Below, in pieces: positions 51,956 through 61,362 of a DNA stretch of 64,000 nt. Position 1 is the first letter of the stretch, and every line of letters begins with the position of its first letter. The stretch is from Bordetella parapertussis (GTDB taxonomy: Bacteria > Pseudomonadota > Gammaproteobacteria > Burkholderiales > SG8-41). The translations under genes and the position numbers were made by a program. Where the stretch lies: positions 31,570 through 95,569 of the forward strand of contig CAMBCF010000002.1 of assembly GCA_945864585.1 (NCBI GenBank). Reading direction: 5' to 3'. The notes under the pieces were generated by a model. That model was not told where the DNA came from, made no database searches, and saw only the letters and a program-made list of their open reading frames with translations.

Positions 51956-52906
51956 CTACTTCCCACCAAACACCCTCTCCGGCAGAAATGCCGACACGAT
52001 CCAGTTCGGCGCATCCACGATCTCGCTCACCTTGAGATCGACGGCAACGCTGCACAGTATGTAGGCTTCCTCGCGCGACAGGCCGTGGCTGCGCACCAGG
52101 TGATCAATCATATGGCGCACCGCCTGGCGCGCGCACTGGTAAAGATCGGTGCCGTGGGCAGTGGTGGCATAGTGCGGGCCGCCGGTCGCGCGTGCGATGG
52201 GGCCGCTGGTGCGCAGTTGCGGCTCGGTCAGATTGCGGCCTGGCTGCAGCTCGAACTTAAGCGTGATGCGCGCGTTCATCTCCACCGCAGTGATGCACAC
52301 CTCGCCGTCGCCCTGCGCGCCATGCGCATCGCCGACGCTGAACAGCGCGCCATCCACCCACACCGGCAAAAATATCGTAGCGCCGGCGGTAAGCTGCTTG
52401 ATGTCCATGTTGCCGCCGTTCTTGCGCGGCGGCGCGGTGTTGTGGCTGCCCGCATCGTCGAGTGCCACGCCCATCACGCCCGGAAACGGCTCCAGCGGCA
52501 CCGCAATATCACGCATGGTGTGCATGCCGCGCGCGAAACGGCCGTCCGACACATCCCATAGCTGCAGAAAAGGCCGGCTGAATTCGCTCTCAGGCAGCAG
52601 CCCGCGCCCGGGGCGCACATTGGTCCAGCCGAACGCGGCGCGCGGCGCCACGTCGATGATCTCCACCGCCAGCACGTCGCCCGGCCGCGCGCCGCGGATG
52701 CGCACCGGCCCGGTCAGCGGGTGGCCCTTGAACACGCGCCGCATCACATCGTCGTGCGTCGAGCGCGGCGTATAAAATTCATCGGATGCGTCGCGCGTCT
52801 CGAACACCACCGTATCGCCCGCATTGATCTCGAGGCGCGCAGGAATCGCGTTGTTCCATTCGTAGTGAACGACGCTGGCGTCTAGGAAGTGCTGCTGGCT
52901 GGTCAT
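51956..52906 (-). CDS. Acetamidase/formamidase family protein
   Basis: The 316-residue product has the FmdA/AmdA features: NAGDTVVFETRDA, GPVRIRGARPGDVLAVEIID, an MGVALDDAG region, the VGDAHGAQGDGEVCITAVEM motif that carries catalytic and metal-binding residues, and a C-terminal REEAYILCSVAVDLKVSEIVDAPN. It would hydrolyse formamide, acetamide or a related amide in the cytoplasm. It is 69 bases downstream of the NodB-type gene on the same strand. Confidence 0.9.
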   Translation of the reverse strand: MTSQQHFLDASVVHYEWNNAIPARLEINAGDTVVFETRDASDEFYTPRSTHDDVMRRVFKGHPLTGPVRIRGARPGDVLAVEIIDVAPRAAFGWTNVRPGRGLLPESEFSRPFLQLWDVSDGRFARGMHTMRDIAVPLEPFPGVMGVALDDAGSHNTAPPRKNGGNMDIKQLTAGATIFLPVWVDGALFSVGDAHGAQGDGEVCITAVEMNARITLKFELQPGRNLTEPQLRTSGPIARATGGPHYATTAHGTDLYQCARQAVRHMIDHLVRSHGLSREEAYILCSVAVDLKVSEIVDAPNWIVSAFLPERVFGGK

Positions 52907-52975
52907 GAATCGACTCCTTTGTGCTGATGGTGTAGCGGTTTCCTATCCTTTGTTCGCCGGCAATCGCTGCCAGCA

Positions 52976-53965
52976 TCAACGCTGGATCGCCGCGATCGGG
53001 AATGGCGCCGGCCGCGCGCCGAGGTGCCTCGCAATGCTGGCCTGCTGTAGGGCGCGGATTTCCGCGGCACTCTCGCCCGGCGCCGGGTTGAGCCGCTCGA
53101 TCTCTTCGAGGATCGGCGGCGGGCGATCATCGACCGGCACGCCGTGAACCAAAGCCCATTTCTCGACCTGATGGATGAACTCCGGCGACACCCGCGGCGG
53201 CACCAATGCGTTCATCGGATCGGCCATCGCTTCCTCCAGAGAAATGAACTGCACACCTGCTGCCTCGAATTGATCGAGGATTTCATCGAGGCAGTCGCCG
53301 CCGAGCGGCGTGCCATGGATAAGCCAGATGTGCGCAGGATCGCGTCCGTAGACCGCGCGCCCGTTGGCGGCATGCAGCCGCAGTTCGTGCATTGCGGTGT
53401 CGACGAACGCGCGCCGCAGAAAGGCGACGCCCTCGCGGTCGTCGGCCTTTAAGGTGCGCCAGTAGGCCGCCAGGAACCGGGAATCGCGAAAGCCCACACT
53501 CACCGGCACTGGCGTATAGCCGTGTTGCGCGAGATATGCGCCGACCGCCACCTGCTTCTCCGCGGTGTCGCCCCACATGTCGTTGCAGTAGCGGAAATAG
53601 CGCCGCGGCGCCCGTGACGCCCAGCGCCCGATGATTTCCTCGGTGCGTTCGATGTCGCCGATGTAGGTCGCGGCGTCGACCCAGTTGATGCTCGCGTGAT
53701 GGTGAGTATGGTTGGCCACGTGGTGACCCTGCTCGACCCAGTGATCGAACACGCGCAGCAGCTCAGGGTCGTCTTCGGCCGGAGCGGTGTTGGAGAACGC
53801 GTAGACATCGCTCGCGCCATGGTGCGTCAGCGCCTGCGTCATGGCGCGGGCAATGCCGAGTGAACTGTAGTTCTTCGGCACCGGCGCGCCACGCCACATC
53901 AGCATGTCGTCCATGGTGATCGCCACCTTTACCGGGCCCAGCGGTGAAATGGGATGCGCCGCCAT
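52976..53965 (-). CDS. NodB-homology polysaccharide deacetylase-family protein
   Basis: ATG 53965 (nine bases after GAGGAA) is preferred over GTG 53974, giving 329 residues. The NodB core appears as VAITMDDMLMW (the Asp pair), HHVANHTHHHASINW (the metal His pair) and a late HGTPLGGDCLDEILD. Homologues remove N- or O-acetyl or formyl groups from sugars, or act on non-sugar amides; no signal peptide is visible, so a cytoplasmic small-molecule substrate is likely. It precedes the acetamidase/formamidase gene. Confidence 0.86.
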   Translation of the reverse strand: MAAHPISPLGPVKVAITMDDMLMWRGAPVPKNYSSLGIARAMTQALTHHGASDVYAFSNTAPAEDDPELLRVFDHWVEQGHHVANHTHHHASINWVDAATYIGDIERTEEIIGRWASRAPRRYFRYCNDMWGDTAEKQVAVGAYLAQHGYTPVPVSVGFRDSRFLAAYWRTLKADDREGVAFLRRAFVDTAMHELRLHAANGRAVYGRDPAHIWLIHGTPLGGDCLDEILDQFEAAGVQFISLEEAMADPMNALVPPRVSPEFIHQVEKWALVHGVPVDDRPPPILEEIERLNPAPGESAAEIRALQQASIARHLGARPAPFPIAAIQR

Positions 53966-54012
53966 TGCGTTCACTTCCTCAACATTAAATAGGGGTCAGA
54001 CACGATTTAAGT

Positions 54013-54150
54013 ACGTAACTAATTGTTTTTATTGTACTTTTTGTCTATATTCAGCGTGAATGAAAAGTCAAAACCTTCCCTCACCCGGCGCTTCGCGCCA
54101 CCCTCTGCTCCGCTTCAAGTGTTGCCTTGTGCCGGAGGGCGAGGGTTACA
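54013..54150. repeat. Family A element, copy 3, right end missing
   Basis: An AT-rich leader (GTAACTAATTGTTTTTATTG) is followed by CTATATTCAGCGTGAATGAA, CCCTCACCCGGCGCTTCGCGCC and GGAGGGCGAGGG. The right terminal repeat is absent and the sequence runs into the 3' end of the following hydrolase gene, whose stop lies at 54148-54146. Confidence 0.8.
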
Positions 54151-55024
54151 AGCCGTCTAGCAGGAATGGCTCTATCACTTTGGCCAGTGCTTCGGGCTGG
54201 TCGTGGTGGATGTTGTGCCCTGCGTCTGCGATACGCTCAATGCCGGCCACTGTCTGAAAGGCCGCCAGCTTTTCCTGATATTCGTCCGGCTGGCTGCGCT
54301 GCGCCGCCACTGCGCGCGAGTTGGCGCCTTCGACCAGCAGCACCGGTGCACTGATCTGGCGCCAGCAGGCGATGGCTTCATCCGCGCGTGACGGCGTGGG
54401 CCGCACCACTTTGTGCGCGGGGTCGGCACGCCGCACCACGGTGCCGTCGGCTTCTTCCTTGCCCCAGTGCTGCACCAGGAATACCGCGCGCTCGGGCGTC
54501 AGGCGCGGATTTTCCGCCATCATGCGTTCGGCAAAATCCGCGAAATCCGCATACGGCCGCTGCTGCTCGCCGTTGACGATCTGCCGTAGCCACTTGGCGT
54601 AGCGGCGCGGCGCATCCTCCGCGGTCGCGGGCGGCCCGCCGAAGCCTTCAACACTGACCAGCTTGCGTATCCGTCGCGGCATCGCGCCGGTATACAGCCC
54701 AGCCACGCTGGCGCCCATGCTGTGGGCGACAAGTGCTGCCGGCTGATCGGGTTCGAAATGATCGAGTATGGCATCGAGATCCGCCAGGAAGTCGGGAAAC
54801 CAGTAGGTGTCCTGCCCGCCCCAGTCGGTGAGACCGTAACCGCGCCAGTCGGGCGCGATTACGTGCCAGTCGTTGCTGAGTGCATCCACCGTGAACTGCC
54901 ACGACGCGGAGACATCCTGAAAGCCGTGCAGCATAAACACCTTGGGCGCATCTTGCGGTCCCCAGGTGCGGCAGTGGTAATTCAGTCCGCGCACGCGCAA
55001 GAATACCGACTCGCTGGGTTTCAT
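54146..55024 (-). CDS. Alpha/beta hydrolase
   Basis: The 292-residue protein has MLHGFQDVSASWQ, PDWRGYGLTDWGG and nucleophile HSMGAS (Ser102), and its last His lies in DAGHNIHHDQPEA. The cap region is longer than in enol-lactonases. It follows the second acyl-CoA dehydrogenase gene by 12 bases, so it is third in that operon and may hydrolyse a CoA-derived ester or lactone. Its last codons, EPFLLDGL, are formed next to repeat copy 3. Confidence 0.86.
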   Translation of the reverse strand: MKPSESVFLRVRGLNYHCRTWGPQDAPKVFMLHGFQDVSASWQFTVDALSNDWHVIAPDWRGYGLTDWGGQDTYWFPDFLADLDAILDHFEPDQPAALVAHSMGASVAGLYTGAMPRRIRKLVSVEGFGGPPATAEDAPRRYAKWLRQIVNGEQQRPYADFADFAERMMAENPRLTPERAVFLVQHWGKEEADGTVVRRADPAHKVVRPTPSRADEAIACWRQISAPVLLVEGANSRAVAAQRSQPDEYQEKLAAFQTVAGIERIADAGHNIHHDQPEALAKVIEPFLLDGL

Positions 55025-55036
55025 GGCTCAGGCGCT

Positions 55037-56191
55037 CTAAGCGCTCGCAGCAATCAGTCCGCCGGCACGCGCCAGCGCGGCAAGATGATGGTCGGTATCG
55101 CCGAGCAGTGATTCCATGGCGGTGAGGCGCTTGAAATAGTGGCCGATCTTGTATTCAAGAGTCATGCCGATGCCGCCATGCAACTGCACCACCTGCTGGC
55201 CGATAAACTTTCCGGAACGGCGTATCTGCACCGTGGCTGCAGAAACAGCTTTGCTGCGCTCCGCCGGATCGGGGTCGTTCACCATCATGGTGGCATAGAG
55301 CGCCATGCTGCGCGCCTGCTCCAGATTGACCAGTATATCCACGGCGCGGTGCTGCAACGCCTGAAAACTGCCGATGGCGACGCCGAATTGCTTGCGTGTG
55401 CGCAGGTATTCCATGGTGATTTCCTGGGCTGCAGCCATCGCCCCCACCGCTTCGGCTGCCACCGCCGCCAGCGCGTTGTCGGCGACGTGCTCGATCAGTG
55501 GCAGCGCCTTGCCAGGGTCGCCAATGGCGTCATTGGAGCTGACTTTTACGCCCGACAGTGTGATCTGGGCGGCGCGCAGCCCGTCCTGGGTTTCGTAGCT
55601 TTTGCGCGATACGCCCGGTGCTTTTGCCTCCACCAGAAACAGGCCGATGCCCTCGCGGCTGTTGCGCTGCCCGGAGATGCGCGCGGAAACCACCAGCTTG
55701 TCGGCGCAGTTGCCGTGCGCGACGAAACTTTTTTCGCCATCGAGTAGCCAGCCATCGGCTTCGCGCCTGGCGGTGGTGGCGACATCCGCCAGGTCATAGC
55801 GCGACTGCGCTTCGGAATGCGCATAGGCCAGCAGCAGGCTGCCGTCGGCGATCCGCGGCAGAATGGCCGCGCGCTGCGCGTCGTTGCCACCGAGATTGAT
55901 GAGGCCACCGCCCAGCACCACGGTGGCGAGATAAGGTTCCAGCACCAGACCGCGCCCAAAGGCCTCCATCACGATCATGGTTTCAACCGGGCCGCCGCCG
56001 ACACCGCCAAAGCGCTCTTCAAACGGCATGCCCAGCAGGCCCATCTCGGCATACTGCGCCCATTGCGAGCGGCTAAAGCCGGCTTCCTCTTTCAGGTATT
56101 TTTTACGTTGCTCGAAATCGTAGCGATCGGTAATCAACTGCTCCACGCTGTCTTTGAGCATGCGCTGTTCGTCGGTGAAATCAAAGTCCAT
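55037..56191 (-). CDS. Acyl-CoA dehydrogenase, small-subunit type
   Basis: The 384-residue protein begins MDFDFTDEQRMLKDSVEQLI and has ACAD motifs, but with an unusual active-site region: TMEYLRTRKQFGVAIGSFQA, VQLHGGIGMTLEYKIGHYF and SLLGDTDHHLAALARAGG. This form resembles the small subunit of heterodimeric pimeloyl-CoA or steroid side-chain dehydrogenases, in which one partner lacks the catalytic Glu. The larger partner is the next gene upstream, 31 bases away, giving an alpha2beta2 complex by family analogy. Confidence 0.86.
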   Translation of the reverse strand: MDFDFTDEQRMLKDSVEQLITDRYDFEQRKKYLKEEAGFSRSQWAQYAEMGLLGMPFEERFGGVGGGPVETMIVMEAFGRGLVLEPYLATVVLGGGLINLGGNDAQRAAILPRIADGSLLLAYAHSEAQSRYDLADVATTARREADGWLLDGEKSFVAHGNCADKLVVSARISGQRNSREGIGLFLVEAKAPGVSRKSYETQDGLRAAQITLSGVKVSSNDAIGDPGKALPLIEHVADNALAAVAAEAVGAMAAAQEITMEYLRTRKQFGVAIGSFQALQHRAVDILVNLEQARSMALYATMMVNDPDPAERSKAVSAATVQIRRSGKFIGQQVVQLHGGIGMTLEYKIGHYFKRLTAMESLLGDTDHHLAALARAGGLIAASA

Positions 56192-56222
56192 GGATGTGGT
56201 TCCGTTTTATCGGCTGTGCGGT

Positions 56223-57425
56223 CTACAGCCCGAGTATGCGCTTGGCGATGACGTTCTTCTGAATTTCGTTGGAGCCGCCGTAGATCGACGCGGCGCGGGT
56301 ATAAAAATAATCTGCCGCGCTGGTGGCCGCCCACTCCGGCCCTATCGGCGGTTCGGTGGCCGTGCCCCACAGATGTTCCGGCTGGCGAATCATCGCGTAC
56401 GGGCCCGCCACTTCCATCAGAATTTCCGTGGTGGCCTGCTGCAACTCGGTACCTTTGAGCTTGAGAATCGACGAGGCGGGATCGGGTGCACCCGGCGGCA
56501 GCTTGTCCGCATTGGCGACCACACGCATCTGCGTAATCTCCAGCGCCTTGAGTTCGACTTCAATCGCTGCGACTTTTTCGCGGAAACGTTCGGTTTGCGC
56601 CAGCGGGATGTCGCCTACATAGACGCTTGCGGCCAGCGCTTTGGCACGCTGCACTCGAAATTTTGAGGCGCCGATGCGGGCGATGCCGACGCGCTCGTGG
56701 CCGAGCAGGTATTTGGCATAGGTCCAGCCTTTGTTTTCTTCGCCGACGATGTTCTCGGCGGGCACCCGCACGTTATCGAAAAAAACTTCGTTAAAGTGAT
56801 GCTCGCCATCGATGGTGGGAATCGGACGGATGGTGAGGCCCGGCGTTTTGACATCGATCAGCAGATAGGAAATGCCGCTCTGCTGCTTCTGGTTGGTGCC
56901 GGTGCGCACCAGGCAAAACATCCAGTCGGCGCGGTGTGCCTGGGAGGTCCATATCTTCTGCCCATTCACCACGTACTCGTGACCATCGAGCCGTGCCGAA
57001 GTCCTGAGCGAAGCAAGATCGGAACCCGCGCCCGGCTCGGAGAAACCCTGGCAGAACCAGTAATCGAGGTTGGCAACGCGCGGCAGGAAGTGGCGCTTTT
57101 GCGCCTCCGAGCCGAAGGCGATCAGCACCGGGCCGATCATGCTGACGTTAAAGCCCAAAGTATCCGGCGCCGGGGCGAGCTGCATCTCTTCCTTGAAAAT
57201 ATAGGTCTTGACCGGGCCCCAGTCCGTGCCGCCCCATTCGCGCGACCAGCTCGGAACCGCCCAGCCCTTGGCATTGAGTATGCGCTGCCAGGTAACGATG
57301 TCCTCTTTCGCCAGGCGCTGGCCCAACTCCATCTTGCGGCGGATGGGCGCGGGCAGCGCGCTGTGGAAAAACGCCCTGACCTCGTCGCGAAACTTAGTTT
57401 CTTCCGGTGTGTAGCGTAAGTCCAA
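56223..57425 (-). CDS. Acyl-CoA dehydrogenase, large-subunit type
   Basis: The likely start is TTG 57425, four bases after GGGAGG, giving 400 residues (LDLRYTPEETKFRDEVRAFF); an in-frame extension to 57497 is unsupported. It carries FSEPGAGSDLASLRTSA for FAD contact, NGQKIWTSQAHRADWMFCLV, and TPTIDGEHHFNEVFFDNVRV-type segments, ending SIYGGSNEIQKNVIAKRILGL, which is the catalytic-loop region of ACADs. It is the first gene of the operon with the small subunit and hydrolase. Confidence 0.87.
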   Translation of the reverse strand: MDLRYTPEETKFRDEVRAFFHSALPAPIRRKMELGQRLAKEDIVTWQRILNAKGWAVPSWSREWGGTDWGPVKTYIFKEEMQLAPAPDTLGFNVSMIGPVLIAFGSEAQKRHFLPRVANLDYWFCQGFSEPGAGSDLASLRTSARLDGHEYVVNGQKIWTSQAHRADWMFCLVRTGTNQKQQSGISYLLIDVKTPGLTIRPIPTIDGEHHFNEVFFDNVRVPAENIVGEENKGWTYAKYLLGHERVGIARIGASKFRVQRAKALAASVYVGDIPLAQTERFREKVAAIEVELKALEITQMRVVANADKLPPGAPDPASSILKLKGTELQQATTEILMEVAGPYAMIRQPEHLWGTATEPPIGPEWAATSAADYFYTRAASIYGGSNEIQKNVIAKRILGL

Positions 57426-57515
57426 GATGCCTCCCTGATGGTTCCAAGTGGAATAAGGCGTAAGCACGCGTTGCAAAATACCGCGGGGCGAGACCAATGC
57501 CGCAAGAATTATAGC

Positions 57516-59129
57516 TCAGGCATCCACCAGCCGGCTCACGCCATTCTCAACCACAAAACTCCGGCGCGTGCTCATGCGCCCGTCAGGCACGCTCACCTTG
57601 TCGAGCACCTGATAATCCGCCTGCCAGCGCTGCGGGGTCACCACGTGCCGCGTATAGCCGCGCTGGCCATTGTAGAACTTGATATGCGGGTCTTGCTGCA
57701 TCAGGGCTTGGTGGCGGTTGTTGGTGTCATAGCCGTCGCCCAGCGACGAGATCGAGGTGGTCACAAACTCCACGCCCAGCGTGGCGGATTTTTCGTCGGC
57801 GAAGTCCTTTTTGAGCTCCCCTGCGCAGTTAAAATGCACATCGCCATCGACCGCAATCAGATTGCGCAGCTTTGATTGCTCCGCGGCGGCAAACAGCCGG
57901 TAGCGCGCGGCCACTGCGCCGTCCCATTTGTCCGTGCTGTAGGCCGCGATGTTGGGATCGGGATTACGATCCGCGCGCAGCATCGGCACCTGTTGTGCCA
58001 GCAACGTCCACCGCGCGGGTTTGCGAAAACTCTCGTAAAGCCAGTGTTCCTGCGTCTCGCCCAGCATGGTGCGATGCGCTTCCAGCGCTTCGGCGCAATT
58101 GGCCTTGATGCCACCGCCGCACGGTTGATCCGAACGATACTGCCGCGTATCGAGTACGTTCACGGCCAGAAGATCGCCGATGGTGAGCCGCCGGTAGGCG
58201 AGCACGTCGGGCCCGCGCGGCATCTGCGCGCGGCGCAGCGGCAGATGTTCGTACCACGCCTGGAATGCCGCCGCGCGCCGCAGCAGAAATTGTTCGCGCG
58301 GCATGTGCTTAACCGTGGATTCGCCTGCCCAGTTGTTGACGACTTCGTGATCGTCAAAGCTCATGATAAAGGGGGCAGAGGCATGCGCCGCCTGCAAATC
58401 GGCATCGAGCTGATACAGCGCATAACGATGACGGTAATCATCCAGCGTAAAACACTCACGCGGCTCACCGGGCATAACGCGCGTTATCGGCCACGGCGTT
58501 TTTGCGCCCGGCTGCAGCGCCGGATACTCGTAAATATAATCACCGTAATGAAAAACAAAATCAAATCGCTCGGCGGCAATGCGGCGGTACGCGGTAAATA
58601 AACCCGCCTCGTAGCGCTGGCAGCCGGCAACGGCGAAGCGCAGTTGGGCCAGCGGCTCGCCCGCACGCGGAAAAGTGCGCGAGCGGCCGACGGCACTGCG
58701 TTCGCTGCCCACGGTGAATTGATAAAAATAATCGCGCGCAGGTTCGAGTCCCGCCACCTCCACATGCACCGCGTGCCCCAGTTCGGGCTGCGCCATCGCC
58801 TTGCCCTTTTGCACAGTCGTTTGCATGCGCTCGTCACTGGCGACTGCCCATTCGACCTCGACAGGGTTTTTCGGCATGCCGCTGCCGCGTTCCAGCGGCT
58901 TGGGTGCGATCCTGGTCCACAGTACAAAGCCGTCGGGCGCGGGATCGCCCGACGCAACTCCCAGTGAAAATGGGTACGCAGAAAAAACCGGATTGGCCCA
59001 CACGGAACGCGAGAACAGGTTGCCGGCCGCGGTCAGCAGTGCCGACGCGCCCAGACCGCGCAACAGGTTGCGGCGATTAACGATGACAAATTCATCCACG
59101 TTCAGATGTTTTGGAAAACGGGAAAACAT
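57516..59129 (-). CDS. phoD: PhoD-like alkaline phosphatase
   Basis: ATG 59129 gives 537 residues; AAGGAG lies upstream. The N-terminus has a twin-arginine signal (NRRNLLRGLGASALLTAAGN) with cleavage near VWA. Then come the PhoD N-terminal domain (FSLGVASGDPAPDGFVLWTR), FHYGDYIYEY, SFDDHEVVNNWAG and the IAVDGDVHFN segment with metal-binding residues. PhoD enzymes use calcium and iron to hydrolyse phosphomono- and diesters in the periplasm. It is 20 bases downstream of the MFS gene. The open frame to 59630 overlaps that gene and is not coding. Confidence 0.9.
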   Translation of the reverse strand: MFSRFPKHLNVDEFVIVNRRNLLRGLGASALLTAAGNLFSRSVWANPVFSAYPFSLGVASGDPAPDGFVLWTRIAPKPLERGSGMPKNPVEVEWAVASDERMQTTVQKGKAMAQPELGHAVHVEVAGLEPARDYFYQFTVGSERSAVGRSRTFPRAGEPLAQLRFAVAGCQRYEAGLFTAYRRIAAERFDFVFHYGDYIYEYPALQPGAKTPWPITRVMPGEPRECFTLDDYRHRYALYQLDADLQAAHASAPFIMSFDDHEVVNNWAGESTVKHMPREQFLLRRAAAFQAWYEHLPLRRAQMPRGPDVLAYRRLTIGDLLAVNVLDTRQYRSDQPCGGGIKANCAEALEAHRTMLGETQEHWLYESFRKPARWTLLAQQVPMLRADRNPDPNIAAYSTDKWDGAVAARYRLFAAAEQSKLRNLIAVDGDVHFNCAGELKKDFADEKSATLGVEFVTTSISSLGDGYDTNNRHQALMQQDPHIKFYNGQRGYTRHVVTPQRWQADYQVLDKVSVPDGRMSTRRSFVVENGVSRLVDA

Positions 59130-59149
59130 ACGGGGCTCCTTGCTACAAT

Positions 59150-60367
59150 TTATGCGGCCGCTGCAAGCGCACGCGGATGTGCTTCGCGTATCGGCAGATT
59201 CACCAGCGCCGCCAGACTTGCCAACGCAATGTCGGCGTACCACATCCACTGATAATTGCCGCTGCTGTCGACGGCAAGGCCGCCCAGCCATGCACCGAAA
59301 AATCCGCCGATCTGGTGCGACAACAGCGTAAAACCAAACAGCGTGGCAAGATAGCGCGCGCCGAAAAGTTTGCCCACGAGTCCGGCGGTCGGCGGCACCG
59401 TCGCGAGCCAGGTCAGCCCCAGCACCGCGGCAAAAATATAAAACGTGAGCGCGGTTTTCGGGGCGGCGAGATAACAGGCCACCGCCACTGCGCGCGCGCC
59501 GTACACCCAGAACAACAACATTTTCATGCGGTGTTTTTGCGCCAGCCAACCCACGCTGAGGCTGCCTGCGATATTGGCGATGCCGATAATCGCCAATGCG
59601 CCGGCTGACACCGCAGCGGGCAAGCCGCACAAGCCCACTTCACCCGGCAGATGCGTCACCAGAAACGCGATGTGAAAACCGCAGGTGAAAAACCCGGCGT
59701 GCAAACACCAGTAGCTGCGATCCTGAAAGGCGACACCGATTTGCGCTTTGAGCGTGATTTCCACAGGCGCGCCCGCCACCGGCGCCGCCGGAGGTTTGTT
59801 GCCCAACTTGAACGCCAGCGGTATCGTCGCCAGACACGCTACCGCCAATGTCCACAACGCCGTTACCCAACCGAACGCTGCGATCACCGCTTGCGACAAG
59901 GGCGCGAATACAAACTGTCCGAACGAGCCGCCGGCGTTGATAAAACCCGACGCAAACGCGCGGCGCTCCGCCGGCAAGCGTTGCGCCGCAGAGCCTATGA
60001 GTATCGAGAAGCTGCCCGCGCCCGCACCCGCTGCGGTCAAAATGCCCAGCATCATCACCAGCCCAAAGCCGCTGGCCATGAACGGCGTTGCCGCCAGCCC
60101 CAACGCCATCATCAATGCGCCGATGACGATTATGCGCACGGTGCCCGCCCGATCCAGCAGCGCGCCGAAAATCGGCTGCGCGGCGCCCCATACAAACTGC
60201 CCCACCGCCAGCGCGAAACTGATGGTCACGATACCCAGGCCCGTAGAGGTATTGAGCGGCGATACAAACAGGCCCAGCGACTGGCGCACACCCATGGTAA
60301 TCATCAGTATGGCCGAGGCGCACAGCACAAGCACCCAGTAAGCGCGCCCCTCTTTTGTCATTGCCAT
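59150..60367 (-). CDS. MFS transporter
   Basis: The 405-residue protein has 12 predicted helices and the MFS loop 2-3 motif AQPIFGALLDRAGTVRIIVI. MTKEGRAYWVLVLCASAILM could begin at ATG 60361 instead of 60367. It resembles members of the monocarboxylate/oxalate-formate (OFA)-like group that move organic anions across the inner membrane. It precedes phoD by 20 bases, so the pair is probably co-transcribed, but functional linkage is not obvious. Confidence 0.86.
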   Translation of the reverse strand: MAMTKEGRAYWVLVLCASAILMITMGVRQSLGLFVSPLNTSTGLGIVTISFALAVGQFVWGAAQPIFGALLDRAGTVRIIVIGALMMALGLAATPFMASGFGLVMMLGILTAAGAGAGSFSILIGSAAQRLPAERRAFASGFINAGGSFGQFVFAPLSQAVIAAFGWVTALWTLAVACLATIPLAFKLGNKPPAAPVAGAPVEITLKAQIGVAFQDRSYWCLHAGFFTCGFHIAFLVTHLPGEVGLCGLPAAVSAGALAIIGIANIAGSLSVGWLAQKHRMKMLLFWVYGARAVAVACYLAAPKTALTFYIFAAVLGLTWLATVPPTAGLVGKLFGARYLATLFGFTLLSHQIGGFFGAWLGGLAVDSSGNYQWMWYADIALASLAALVNLPIREAHPRALAAAA

Positions 60368-60513
60368 TGCGGTAAAGCCCCGGTCTTGTTAGCCCTGCAT
60401 CGCAAACACTTTTACGTTAGCCCATTTGATGGTCCGTCGCAACCACAACGTTTCGCACGCGGATTGAATGCTAGAATTCCAGCATCCCGATTTCATCACG
60501 TTCAGGAACGTCC

Positions 60514-60960
60514 ATGCCCATCGGCAAACTCGATCACTTTTCCATCCGCACGCTCGACGTTGAAGCCTCGCGCCGCTTCTATACCGATATCATGGGCTTT
60601 AGCGAAGGTTTTCGCCCGCCGTTTAATTTCCCCGGCTTGTGGATGTATAACGGCCCGCAGTATCCCGAGACCAATGGCGTGGTGCATATCATCGGCGTCG
60701 ATCTTAAAAACCCGGAAGGCCTCAAGGAGTATCTCGGTGACCGCGATCTGTCGACGCTCACCGGCACCGGCACCGTCGATCACATGGCGTTTGCCGCCAC
60801 CCATCTCCCCGATATGCGCGCGCGGCTCACCCGCCACGGCGTCGCGTTTCGCGAGCGCACCATACCGTCGCTGGGCATACATCAGGTGTTTTTTGAAGAC
60901 CCCAGTCAGGTCACCATCGAATTGAATTACCCGGCGGCTGAGGCGCAGCAGGCGGATTGA
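60514..60960 (+). CDS. VOC-family (glyoxalase/bleomycin resistance/dioxygenase fold) protein
   Basis: The 148-residue protein reads KLDHFSIRTLDVEASRRFYT at the start, then TVDHMAFAATHLPDMRARL and HQVFFEDPSQVTIELNYP: two beta-alpha-beta-beta-beta modules with His7-equivalent, His and Glu metal ligands (LDHFSI, DHMAF, VTIEL). It could be a glyoxalase, epimerase or dioxygenase. It is transcribed alone, divergent from the MFS gene. Confidence 0.86.
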   Translation: MPIGKLDHFSIRTLDVEASRRFYTDIMGFSEGFRPPFNFPGLWMYNGPQYPETNGVVHIIGVDLKNPEGLKEYLGDRDLSTLTGTGTVDHMAFAATHLPDMRARLTRHGVAFRERTIPSLGIHQVFFEDPSQVTIELNYPAAEAQQAD

Positions 60961-60990
60961 TCGGTCAGCACGACCCGAAATCAACCCCTT

Positions 60991-61277
60991 CACCGCAAAG
61001 ACGCAAAGGAAACGCAAAGAAGGGCATATTTTGTTTTTTCATCTCTATTCAGCGTGAACGAAAAGTCAAAAACCTCCCTCACCCGGCGCTTCGCGCCACC
61101 CTCTGCTCCGCTTCAAGTGTGCCCTTGTCCCGGAGGGCGAGGGATTCTTCCCCTCTCCCTGCGGGGAGAGCGTAGCGAGGGGGCGGAGCCGGCCAGGGGT
61201 GAGGGAAAGAAGTTGATTTTGCACTCAGGCAGAATAGATACGTTTTTTCTTTGCGGGTTTTTCTTTGCGTCGAACCC
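60991..61277. repeat. Family I inverted pair (CGCAAAGACGCAAAG) split by a family A element
   Basis: CACCGCAAAGACGCAAAGGA through ACGCAAAGAAGG (60991-61024) is mirrored by TTCTTTGCGGGTTTTTCTTTGCGTCG at 61246-61271. The 200 bases between hold copy 4 of family A. The outer pair can fold only if the inserted element folds on itself, so the insertion is younger. Confidence 0.7.
61045..61237. repeat. Family A element, copy 4, nested
   Basis: CTATTCAGCGTGAACGAAAA at the left and CACTCAGGCAGAATAG at the right are imperfect terminal inverted repeats; the core includes CACCCGGCGCTTCGCGCC, GTCCCGGAGGGCGAGGG and CCTCTCCCTGCGGGGAGAG. The 484-base gap 60961-61444 has no gene; it holds this, the family I pair, another hairpin near 61300 and a tandem repeat. 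Confidence 0.82.
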
Positions 61278-61362
61278 TCACTCCTGACCTCTCTCCCAAG
61301 GGGAGAGAGGAAGCTCGAGCCTCCCTTCCCCCTCCGGGAGAAGGGTCGGGGATGAGGGATGG

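Noticed and set aside
57516-59630. 704-residue version of PhoD starting at 59630
   Set aside because: The extra 167 codons overlap the MFS gene; ATG 59129 has a ribosome binding site and leads straight into a Tat signal.
59651-60925. Plus-strand ORF of 424 codons over the MFS gene and the start of the VOC gene
   Set aside because: Arg-rich shadow; the two real genes show clear family motifs in other frames.
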